Assembly: GCA_017307735.1 (NCBI GenBank)
Contig: JAFKGR010000005.1
Span: 186,001-250,000, forward strand
Reading direction: 5' to 3'
Length of the DNA stretch: 64,000 bases
Origin: Chitinophagaceae bacterium
GTDB lineage: Bacteria; Bacteroidota; Bacteroidia; Chitinophagales; Chitinophagaceae
Below, in pieces: positions 16,444 to 23,103 of this stretch (within the stretch, counting starts at the first letter, position 1; every line of letters begins with the position of its first letter). The notes below the pieces were generated by a model that worked only from the letters and a program-made list of their open reading frames with translations, was not told the DNA's origin and made no database searches. The translations under genes were made by a program, and so were the position numbers.

Positions 16444-18573
16444 TTAGAAAAATTTACTTCTGTAATCCTTAATCTTCGCCGAGTTTTTCAATCCTTGAAA
16501 TGCCTGTTGCAATGCTTGTTGAACACCGGCATTGTGTTGCATTTGAAGTTGCTGCTTTATGAAGTCGGGAGTAGCTGTTTTGTTCCCAACATGAGCGACC
16601 TTGATGACAAATACTCCAGTGTTCCCCTGAATGGCCGGGCTTATTTTTGACTGATACTCTTTATTGAAAGCTGCGCCTGCCACCCGTGGTTCATTGCCCA
16701 CTCCATTAATTATTTGTGTATTAAACGTGAGAGAGGAATCTTCGCCGCTTGATAAAACGGTTGTCTTAAATATTCCTGCAATACTTTCAAGTGTATTGCT
16801 GTTGCCGATTTTCTTTTTAATCTCGTCAGCCTTTTTAATATTCTTGATAAGTGGTTCCGCAAAGGGACGAGCTGTTTGTACATCCATTGTTCCGGCTTTT
16901 AGTTTTTTGTCGATGGCAACCACAACAAAATCATTTCCCAAAGACATCGGATCTGATACGGATCCTTCCACATTATCAAAAGCCCATTTTATAGCAGTTC
17001 TTGCATCTGTATAATTTCCAAACTGAAAATCATTTTCCTTTACCGGAGCCGGTAAATCAACCCTGGATAATCCATGTTGTTTAATATAATCATTAAATGC
17101 TTTCAGATTGTTATGAGCACTTGCAGAAAGCTTGACTGCCTCCCCGTTGGCTTTGTTAATTGTGGCGTCACTCGGATCAATTTCCCTTGCCATATAAGCA
17201 ATCTTATATGCCATCGAAGGATGAACTTTTGCCAGAATTTCTATGTAATGATATCCAAATTCTGTTTTGACTACTTTTTTAGTTTCTCCTTTGTCATTTA
17301 GTAAAAACTTGCCAAACTCTTTTGCAAAATTATCTCCTTCTACTGTGGCCAAATCAAATTCCATCACACCATTGGTTTTCTTTGCCGCTTCGTCTGTGGA
17401 ATATTTCTGTTCAAGTGTATTAAAGTCGGCTCCATTCTGAATGGCTGTTGCAATACTGTCGGCAAGCCTTTTGGCTGTGCTGTCGGGTAAGAGGGGTTGT
17501 TGAGTCTGAGGATTGATTGTTCCCAATAAAATATGCCTTACCTTAAAACTGTCAGGCATTATTTTTTCATCAATCATTTTTGCAATCACATAATTTTTCC
17601 CATCCAGATAAGGCCCGAAAACACCACCCTTTGGAAGAGCTAAAATTGCATCTTTGTTGGGAACCTGAATTTTGGAACCGGGTAAATAACCATCAAAATA
17701 CTGTACAACACTGGCATTCCGCCCAAGGAAAAACTTAGCATTGCTATCCGCTTCAAACTGTGGTTTAAGATCAGTCAGCGCCTTAAATACCTGTTGGCTA
17801 TCAGCTTTACTTGGTGCACCGCTAAAAGTCACGTAGGATAACATCATACCGGCTTCCTGTTTGAAGGAGGCTTTATGGCTATCAATAAAATGCTGAATAT
17901 CCTCGTTTGTTACTTTAATGCTATTATCAGGAATAGTGGAATATGGAATGGCCACATAATTAATGGTAGCAAATTGATCGTTGTCTTCCTGATTTAAATC
18001 TTTAATCCACTTCGGCTGATAGAAACTGCCTGCAATCATAGATGAATACTTTGCAAAAAGTGAATTCATAATCATCGGATCGATCAACTGGTTAAGAACT
18101 GCATCTTTCTGATCAGAATTCTGGGTATTTTTTATTTGTGCCCACCACTGCCTGACTGCTTCAATATTGTATTGTCCGGTATTCGGATCCGTAAAAGCTT
18201 GTTTCAACTGGGCAGGTGCGTCCTGGCTAAAAATAACAGAAGTCATTTCCTTGGGAGTAAAAACCAAACCAAGTTTATTAAACTGTTCATTTACCAGCTT
18301 TTCAGCAACCATCTGATCCCAGGCGCTCTGCATGAGTTGGTTTTGGCTTGCCTGGCTTCCATATTGTTGTTCTAAATCTTTGACCTCTTTGTTAAATTGA
18401 AGGTATTCGATTTTATCACCGTTCACTATACCAACGGTCGTTTGATCTCCACCTCCAAAAAGCTTTCCGGTTCCACTCATAGAATCCATCAGAATAAAAC
18501 TTATCAGGCTTATTCCAATCGCAGCGATGGTAATGATAGCACCTTTTTCACGGATAGTTTGAATAATAGACAT
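16444..18573 (-). CDS. PpiD/SurA-type periplasmic peptidyl-prolyl isomerase
   Basis: A 709-residue folding factor anchored in the inner membrane. Residues about 10-32 form a single hydrophobic anchor (the segment ITIAAIGISLISFILM) with a long periplasmic part behind it. The N-terminal SurA-like chaperone region precedes a parvulin (PPIC) domain starting near residue 343 (FKVRHILLG) and including GVMEFDL and TEFGYHYIEIL. Length and arrangement match Bacteroidota PpiD-like proteins that help outer-membrane proteins fold. A TATTTTTG promoter box lies 33 bases upstream. Confidence 0.92.
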   Translation of the reverse strand: MSIIQTIREKGAIITIAAIGISLISFILMDSMSGTGKLFGGGDQTTVGIVNGDKIEYLQFNKEVKDLEQQYGSQASQNQLMQSAWDQMVAEKLVNEQFNKLGLVFTPKEMTSVIFSQDAPAQLKQAFTDPNTGQYNIEAVRQWWAQIKNTQNSDQKDAVLNQLIDPMIMNSLFAKYSSMIAGSFYQPKWIKDLNQEDNDQFATINYVAIPYSTIPDNSIKVTNEDIQHFIDSHKASFKQEAGMMLSYVTFSGAPSKADSQQVFKALTDLKPQFEADSNAKFFLGRNASVVQYFDGYLPGSKIQVPNKDAILALPKGGVFGPYLDGKNYVIAKMIDEKIMPDSFKVRHILLGTINPQTQQPLLPDSTAKRLADSIATAIQNGADFNTLEQKYSTDEAAKKTNGVMEFDLATVEGDNFAKEFGKFLLNDKGETKKVVKTEFGYHYIEILAKVHPSMAYKIAYMAREIDPSDATINKANGEAVKLSASAHNNLKAFNDYIKQHGLSRVDLPAPVKENDFQFGNYTDARTAIKWAFDNVEGSVSDPMSLGNDFVVVAIDKKLKAGTMDVQTARPFAEPLIKNIKKADEIKKKIGNSNTLESIAGIFKTTVLSSGEDSSLTFNTQIINGVGNEPRVAGAAFNKEYQSKISPAIQGNTGVFVIKVAHVGNKTATPDFIKQQLQMQHNAGVQQALQQAFQGLKNSAKIKDYRSKFF

Positions 18574-18606
18574 ATTTCTTCCTTAGATGTAATTTGTTTA
18601 GGGCGG

Positions 18607-18614
18607 CAAAAATA
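18607..18614 (-). promoter_or_regulatory. -7 box TATTTTTG of the ppiD-like gene
   Basis: Exact TAnnTTTG on the minus strand, 33 bases before the ATG at 18573, at the edge of the candidate origin region. Confidence 0.55.
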
Positions 18615-18649
18615 GGTTAAATTCATATAGCAACAAAAGCCGAAACTTA

Positions 18650-19130
18650 GGCCTGTATTGGACATTAAAAGAAAAACGGATTCTCATCGGCTGAGTCTTC
18701 CACAACCGGTGTTAAAAAAAATATTTTTCTGTGGATAAACCCACAAAACCGACATCGATTTGTGGGATAACTATTCATAAATAAACCAACATATAATAAT
18801 TAAATTAAACTTATTGAATGTTTACCCAAAGTCTTACCTCTCCATTCACATCATGCTTTCAATTTTGATAAATAAAATTATTCAGCTAAAATCTTATTAA
18901 GTATTGTTGATAAAATTGTAAGATACTTTCCAGCAGAAGGAAAGATAACATTTTCTGTTTGTGAATATCTGTGGATAACAAGAACAATCAGATATTCCAA
19001 AATTATTTCGAACAGGTTTTCCACTTATCCACAGCTATAATAATAATAGGCTCTATTTAAAAAATGTATTATTATTTATTATTACGATCAAAATCCACAT
19101 CCTGATTTTTCGGACTGATTTTCCATCAGG
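18650..19130. other. Candidate chromosomal replication origin (oriC) with DnaA boxes
   Basis: An AT-rich non-coding gap between the ppiD-like gene and the TonB receptor. It carries three perfect DnaA boxes TTATCCACA: minus strand at 18730-18738 and 18970-18978, plus strand at 19025-19033. Weaker copies are TGTGAATAT at 18960-18968, TTTTCCACT at 19017-19025, AAATCCACA at 19091-19099 and a one-base-insertion form at 18761-18770. A very AT-rich segment (19036-19090) next to the box cluster could be the unwinding element; another is at 18781-18820. dnaN is 5.5 kb and the parS-like pair 12 kb away. Against it, many genes to the left are not oriented away from this point. Confidence 0.7.
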
Positions 19131-19146
19131 TGATTTTTTTTATTTC

Positions 19147-19281
19147 TCAAAAACTTCCATATTCGTTGTCCGGTAAAAAATTATCTGCGATGAATTTATT
19201 TTCTTTTCTAACTGCCTTATTCATGATTTTCCATAGATCGGTTTTCAAATATCTGCCTGGTGATTTTTGTAATTTTTTCAA
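19147..19281 (-). CDS. Possible small basic protein, 44 residues
   Basis: An open frame starting with TTG four bases after the stop of the TonB receptor gene on the same strand, ending TGA at 19147. The product is lysine-rich and without a membrane segment (for example SPGRYLKTDLWK and ENKFIADNFLPDN). Close coupling to the receptor gene and a protein-like composition favour it; its short length, TTG start and lack of a recognised family leave it doubtful. Confidence 0.3.
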   Translation of the reverse strand: MKKLQKSPGRYLKTDLWKIMNKAVRKENKFIADNFLPDNEYGSF

Positions 19282-19285
19282 TACA

Positions 19286-21325
19286 CTAAAACGTGAATGT
19301 GATTCCTGCATAGAAACTTCTGCCGGAAGCTGCATTGTAAAACCTGCCACCAGCAGCGTTGATGTCGTTTCCAAGGCTGTAGGTTTCATTAAAAATATTC
19401 TGGACCCCTGTGAATACAGATATTTTACTTTTTCCTGTGGCAAAGTTGTGCGCGAGTTTTGCATCAAGCAGGGAATAAGGTTTTGCAAAGACGGAATTGG
19501 CATCGTTCAGGGCAATCTTTCCGTTGTGCAGAGCACTGATGTCGAGACTTGTGCCGTCTGTAGTTTCCATAAATACAGATCCGGTGTACCTGACTGAACT
19601 TGCTCCTGGAATTTTGTTATCTGAATAATCATTTCCAAGAGGTTTGTAATTTTTGTATTTGAAATTATACAGATTGGCCGAGAGATTGACAACCACATTT
19701 TTTAGAAAATGTGATGGCTTACTCAGAGCATAATAGTTAGCCATTATTTCAATTCCATTGTCCCCGGAACCTCCTGAATTTACAAAATAATCTGCTCCAG
19801 AATTATCCCTTTCCTGAGTGATAGAGTTTGTCAGATTCATTTTAAACAATGACAGATCAATAAATAATCTTCTTTGAATTATGCTTGCCCTTGCGCCTGC
19901 TTCATAATTCAACCCTTTTTCTGCAAGCAGGCTTTCGTTAAAAATATCAGTGGATGGCAAAAGTTCCCCTATGGATGGAGGTGAAAATCCTTTGGATATA
20001 GTTCCATACAAAACAAAGTCTTTCTTAAACTTTTTTGAAATTGAAAAACGGGGAGCCAATTCATTTTTAAATCTTCTTTGAAAGTGCAGAACAGGATCAG
20101 AAAACTGATTGAAATCGACAGTGAAAATATTGATACTGCTGCCCGCAGTTATCGATATGCCATTTGCAAGTTGTACTTGCGCCTGCAGATATCCAAGAGC
20201 CTGGGTATTGAAAACTTCATCGTCTGTCTGTAATAAACCGGTTTGCCCGCTGTTATTATCATATACCCGCTGAGAATAGAAACTGTGCTGATATTCACCG
20301 CCCATGTTTATTTGCAACAGGGTCTGTTTATATTTTTTTGAGAAAGTGAAATTTGTCCTTGCTCCGAAATGGGGTTCAGAGGTACGGGAGAAATTTCTGA
20401 AATTGGGATTTCTGTTTTGAGCATAGGCACCATAAATGGTCAATTGATTTTTTATATGGTTGCTTATTTTCTGGTCTGATGTAAGCCCGCTTAAAAAATA
20501 ATTAAGCGTGAAATGAGCATCTGCCTGTTGCGCAGAAGGAAAGATACCTGCTTTTGGCCTGGCACTTTTTGGATTAGCTAAATATTCGGAAAGTGTAAGC
20601 GCACCGGGAGTTTCGTAGTAAAGGCTGCCATATAAAAAAGTACCTCTCAGTTTAAATTTTTCAGTATTCTTCAACGAAGTATTTATTGAAACCACATCTC
20701 TGTGCATGGCCGTATGATCTCTGTAACCATTGCTGCTTTGGCGGTTGTATTTAATAGAGATTGAACGTGCATTGTTTGAAAAATTTGATTCGGCAAGTAT
20801 GCTTTGTGTGTTATAACTACCATAGGTAAACGAAATTCTTTTGTCGTTATTCTCATTCATATCATTAATCATCATTACCCCGCCATTGCCGCTTCCGTAC
20901 ATACTTCCCGAAGGACCTTTAATAATTTCTATTGAATTATAATTATAAAATCCGAGTATCTGCAGATAAGTATTTCCGCCCGGATCAGTAAATGGAATAT
21001 CATTGTAATAAACCTTTACATTTCTGACACCAAATGGGGAACGCACAGTACTTCCCCGGATATTCAATCTGTAACTTCCGGGAGAGCGTTCATCCATATT
21101 AACCCCGGGAGTCATATTCATCGCGTTTACAATAGAAATGTTGTTATAATTATTTAAATCCTGTGAACGGATGACACTCACGGGAGCAGCTACTTCAAGA
21201 AGCTTTCTGTGATTTTCAAATGCAGATACAGTAATATTATCCAGTGTATCCATTTTTTCCTGAGCCTGTGAAAAACCACTTTGAATCAGAAAACAGCCGA
21301 AAACAATGAAAATTAATTTTCTCAT
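19286..21325 (-). CDS. TonB-dependent outer-membrane receptor (iron-complex type)
   Basis: A 679-residue outer-membrane receptor. A signal peptide ends near residue 22 (SGFSQAQ); then comes a TonB-box-like stretch DNITVSAFE, a plug domain with NAMNMTPGVNMDERS, RLNIRGS and IEIIKGPSGSMYGSG, and a 22-strand-type barrel ending in the aromatic GITFTF. It resembles FecA/siderophore-type receptors, but no cognate ABC transporter or FecR/sigma pair is nearby, so the ligand is unknown. No N-terminal carboxypeptidase-like repeat is present, so it is not SusC-like. A TACATTTG box about 130 bases upstream may be its promoter. Confidence 0.92.
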   Translation of the reverse strand: MRKLIFIVFGCFLIQSGFSQAQEKMDTLDNITVSAFENHRKLLEVAAPVSVIRSQDLNNYNNISIVNAMNMTPGVNMDERSPGSYRLNIRGSTVRSPFGVRNVKVYYNDIPFTDPGGNTYLQILGFYNYNSIEIIKGPSGSMYGSGNGGVMMINDMNENNDKRISFTYGSYNTQSILAESNFSNNARSISIKYNRQSSNGYRDHTAMHRDVVSINTSLKNTEKFKLRGTFLYGSLYYETPGALTLSEYLANPKSARPKAGIFPSAQQADAHFTLNYFLSGLTSDQKISNHIKNQLTIYGAYAQNRNPNFRNFSRTSEPHFGARTNFTFSKKYKQTLLQINMGGEYQHSFYSQRVYDNNSGQTGLLQTDDEVFNTQALGYLQAQVQLANGISITAGSSINIFTVDFNQFSDPVLHFQRRFKNELAPRFSISKKFKKDFVLYGTISKGFSPPSIGELLPSTDIFNESLLAEKGLNYEAGARASIIQRRLFIDLSLFKMNLTNSITQERDNSGADYFVNSGGSGDNGIEIMANYYALSKPSHFLKNVVVNLSANLYNFKYKNYKPLGNDYSDNKIPGASSVRYTGSVFMETTDGTSLDISALHNGKIALNDANSVFAKPYSLLDAKLAHNFATGKSKISVFTGVQNIFNETYSLGNDINAAGGRFYNAASGRSFYAGITFTF

Positions 21326-21456
21326 GATTGGTTGAATTTTAGGGTCAGCAATATTTTACCCAATAAATGATAGTTTGGTTGTTTAGAATCTGTATCAATA
21401 TTTTAATACACCCCTTTTTAGAAGGTAGAAAAGCAAAGGGAAACATTCTTCCTATA

Positions 21457-21464
21457 CAAATGTA
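21457..21464 (-). promoter_or_regulatory. Candidate -7 box TACATTTG of the TonB receptor
   Basis: Exact TAnnTTTG on the minus strand about 130 bases before the receptor ATG at 21325; the long leader makes the assignment weaker than the others. Confidence 0.35.
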
Positions 21465-21523
21465 ATATCCACGCATTACAGTTGGTGAAATTCATTATGT
21501 ACTTTTATGTGGAAATTTATTTG

Positions 21524-21576
21524 ATCCCGAAATCATATCCCGGAATATAATTCTATTATCAAAATAATTTCGGGAT
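21524..21576. repeat. Perfect 10-base inverted repeat
   Basis: ATCCCGAAAT at 21524-21533 and ATTTCGGGAT at 21567-21576, separated by 33 bases. It lies downstream of the small minus-strand gene ending at 21640 and could be a loose terminator or a regulatory dyad. Confidence 0.4.
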
Positions 21577-21639
21577 AATGCTTATTTATCGATCGTGTAA
21601 GATTTCCTGCAGGAAAATTCAATCAAAAAACTATTCAGC

Positions 21640-21855
21640 TCAAAATGAAAAAAAGAGCTCAATCAAAATGATTCCCGATACAACAGTTGTAAAAAAGAAA
21701 ATCAAAAATGTTCCCAGGCAACCTTTTGTAACCATTCTGCCAATCTTCTGTTCGCGGCCGCTTCTCGACAGAGGAATTCCAATTTTTCGCGAGATATTTG
21801 ATTTCATCCGTGAAATTCCTAAAAATCGGCTCCATGAAAATCCTCCGCGGTTCAT
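21640..21855 (-). CDS. Small basic protein with C-terminal membrane helix, 71 residues
   Basis: A short frame with an ATG at 21855. The first 45 residues are strongly basic (GFSWSRFLGISRMKS, SRKIGIPLSRSGREQKIGR) and the rest is one hydrophobic helix (LGTFLIFFFTTVVSGIILI). From memory, small Bacteroidota proteins with a phrase like GIP.(T/S)(K/R)SGRQ.K(I/L)G are common and unnamed, which makes this a likely real gene; I cannot name a function. The plus-strand frame covering the same bases (21578-21886) is less protein-like and I treat it as a shadow. Confidence 0.6.
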   Translation of the reverse strand: MNRGGFSWSRFLGISRMKSNISRKIGIPLSRSGREQKIGRMVTKGCLGTFLIFFFTTVVSGIILIELFFSF

Positions 21856-22023
21856 TAGTCAGGTAAGTTTAAAAAATTTACTTTGAAAGTTTCAATCAGG
21901 TTTCTCAAAAGTAATTATTCAGTAAGATTTTTTTGCTGAAAATTTAACTGCACTAAAAAATATTTTGAATGAGCATAGAAATCCAATGACAACCGATTCC
22001 ATTGTGGCTTCTGCAAATGGCAT

Positions 22024-22048
22024 AAAAAAACCCCGCAACAGCGAGGTT
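22024..22048 (-). terminator. Hairpin terminator after the DUF1573 pair
   Basis: Stem AACCCCGC (22029-22036) with GCGAGGTT (22041-22048), one internal mismatch and a four-base loop. On the minus strand it is followed by a run of seven Ts, as expected for the end of the DUF1573 transcript. Confidence 0.75.
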
Positions 22049-22075
22049 CAATATTTCCTATTCAAATGATTTCAA

Positions 22076-22507
22076 TTATCCTTTCTTCACAACCTTTTTG
22101 GAGTCAGGTTGCAATTTGCCGTAAGCGGTTGCATCCAATACTTCTCCGGTAAGTTTTACAAACTTTACGTCATTGACATTGGCAAATTTTACCGTAATTG
22201 TCTTGTTGATCGGGCCCACAGCAGCCGCATTAAAAATAGCTTTAATCGTACCTGTTTTTCCCGGGGCAATCGGCTCTTTTGTGTAATCGCTTACCGTACA
22301 ACCGCAGGAAGGAGCCGCCTGTTCAATAATCAAGGGCTGTTTACCGATGTTGGTAACTGTAATGGTGGCGGTAGCAGGTACACCTTGTTTGATCTTTCCG
22401 AAGTTGAAGTTTTCAGTGCTGAGCTTTGCGATATCATTTGCCGTCAGTTGTTGAGCAAAAAGAGAGGTGGAAAATAACGCAAAAGCGGCGACGAGGAATG
22501 TTTTCAT
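22076..22507 (-). CDS. DUF1573 domain secreted protein (second of pair)
   Basis: A 143-residue exported protein with a signal peptide (ALFSTSLFAQ). The DUF1573 fold, an immunoglobulin-like (ASH/MSP-like) domain, covers most of the mature part: ENFNFGKIKQG at the start, then SCGCT in the middle and PGKTGTIKAIFNA. It lies eight bases after a homologous gene, so the pair is a tandem duplication transcribed together. The family is very common in Bacteroidota, and its function is unknown; a periplasmic or surface role is likely. Confidence 0.88.
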   Translation of the reverse strand: MKTFLVAAFALFSTSLFAQQLTANDIAKLSTENFNFGKIKQGVPATATITVTNIGKQPLIIEQAAPSCGCTVSDYTKEPIAPGKTGTIKAIFNAAAVGPINKTITVKFANVNDVKFVKLTGEVLDATAYGKLQPDSKKVVKKG

Positions 22508-22515
22508 TGTATTTG

Positions 22516-22986
22516 TTATTTCTGTTTAAATTGATTTAAAGCATCGTTTTCAGGGGCAGATGTAACCGGTGTTTTCCAGACATCTCCTTTTATAATCAGT
22601 TGCTGATATTGATTCCCGTTGTAGGTAACGGTGATGGATTTTGCAAATTCACCTTCCGCTGCAGCATTGTATCCTACCGTAATTTTTGAACTGCCCCCTT
22701 GTGGAATGGTATCCCGATCCCAAACGGGAGTGGTACATCCACAACTTGCCTTAACGTTGGAGAGGACAACCGGAGTTTTTCCGGAATTGACAAAAGAAAA
22801 AACATGTGTAACGGGCCTTCCCTGGGGAATCTGGCCGAAATTAAATTCGTTTTCTTTAAAGAGGATGGTTGCCGGTTGCAAAGAATCCTGATGCACCAAA
22901 GTAGCATTTGGATTGGCCACTCTCTGTTGCGCATCAGCAGTGCAGGCGATGAAAAAAAAGGAAAATATTAAAGCAACCCTTCGCAT
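22516..22986 (-). CDS. DUF1573 domain secreted protein (first of pair)
   Basis: A 156-residue paralogue of the next gene downstream. The N terminus is a signal peptide with a cysteine (FFFIACTADAQ). The domain again shows NEFNFGQIPQGRPV, the ASCGCTTP motif and PQGGSSKITVGYNA. Its TATCTTTG promoter box sits 25 bases before the ATG, so this gene leads the two-gene transcript that ends at the hairpin near 22030. Function unknown. Confidence 0.88.
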   Translation of the reverse strand: MRRVALIFSFFFIACTADAQQRVANPNATLVHQDSLQPATILFKENEFNFGQIPQGRPVTHVFSFVNSGKTPVVLSNVKASCGCTTPVWDRDTIPQGGSSKITVGYNAAAEGEFAKSITVTYNGNQYQQLIIKGDVWKTPVTSAPENDALNQFKQK

Positions 22987-23011
22987 TAATTTCTTACATT
23001 TAAGGTCGTTT

Positions 23012-23019
23012 CAAAGATA
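23012..23019 (-). promoter_or_regulatory. -7 box TATCTTTG of the DUF1573 pair
   Basis: Exact TAnnTTTG on the minus strand, 25 bases before the ATG at 22986. It faces away from the divergent E1 gene promoter about 80 bases further on. Confidence 0.6.
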
Positions 23020-23090
23020 GTAAAACGCCATTAACGGTTGCAAATTGTATATCTGATTATGGTATTTTAACAATCTCATTCTTAATTCAA

Positions 23091-23098
23091 TATTTTTG
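23091..23098 (+). promoter_or_regulatory. -7 box TATTTTTG of the E1 gene
   Basis: Exact TAnnTTTG five bases before the ATG at 23104, implying a leaderless or nearly leaderless message. Confidence 0.65.
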
Positions 23099-23103
23099 CG
23101 ATT

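Larger units (their letters stand above)
21326..21639. other. Intergenic region upstream of the TonB receptor
   Basis: About 310 bases without a gene. It holds a minus-strand TACATTTG (21457-21464) that may start the receptor transcript with a leader of about 130 bases, and an inverted repeat at 21524-21576. I see no Fur-type box that I would defend. Confidence 0.4.

Noticed and set aside
19130..19597. Plus-strand frame of 155 codons across the end of the TonB receptor
   Set aside because: It runs antisense to the receptor's C-terminal barrel, is Cys- and Phe-rich in an unprotein-like way and overlaps the candidate origin edge; a shadow.
21578..21886. Plus-strand frame of 102 codons
   Set aside because: Antisense to the 71-residue minus-strand frame, whose basic and membrane segments look more like a real protein.
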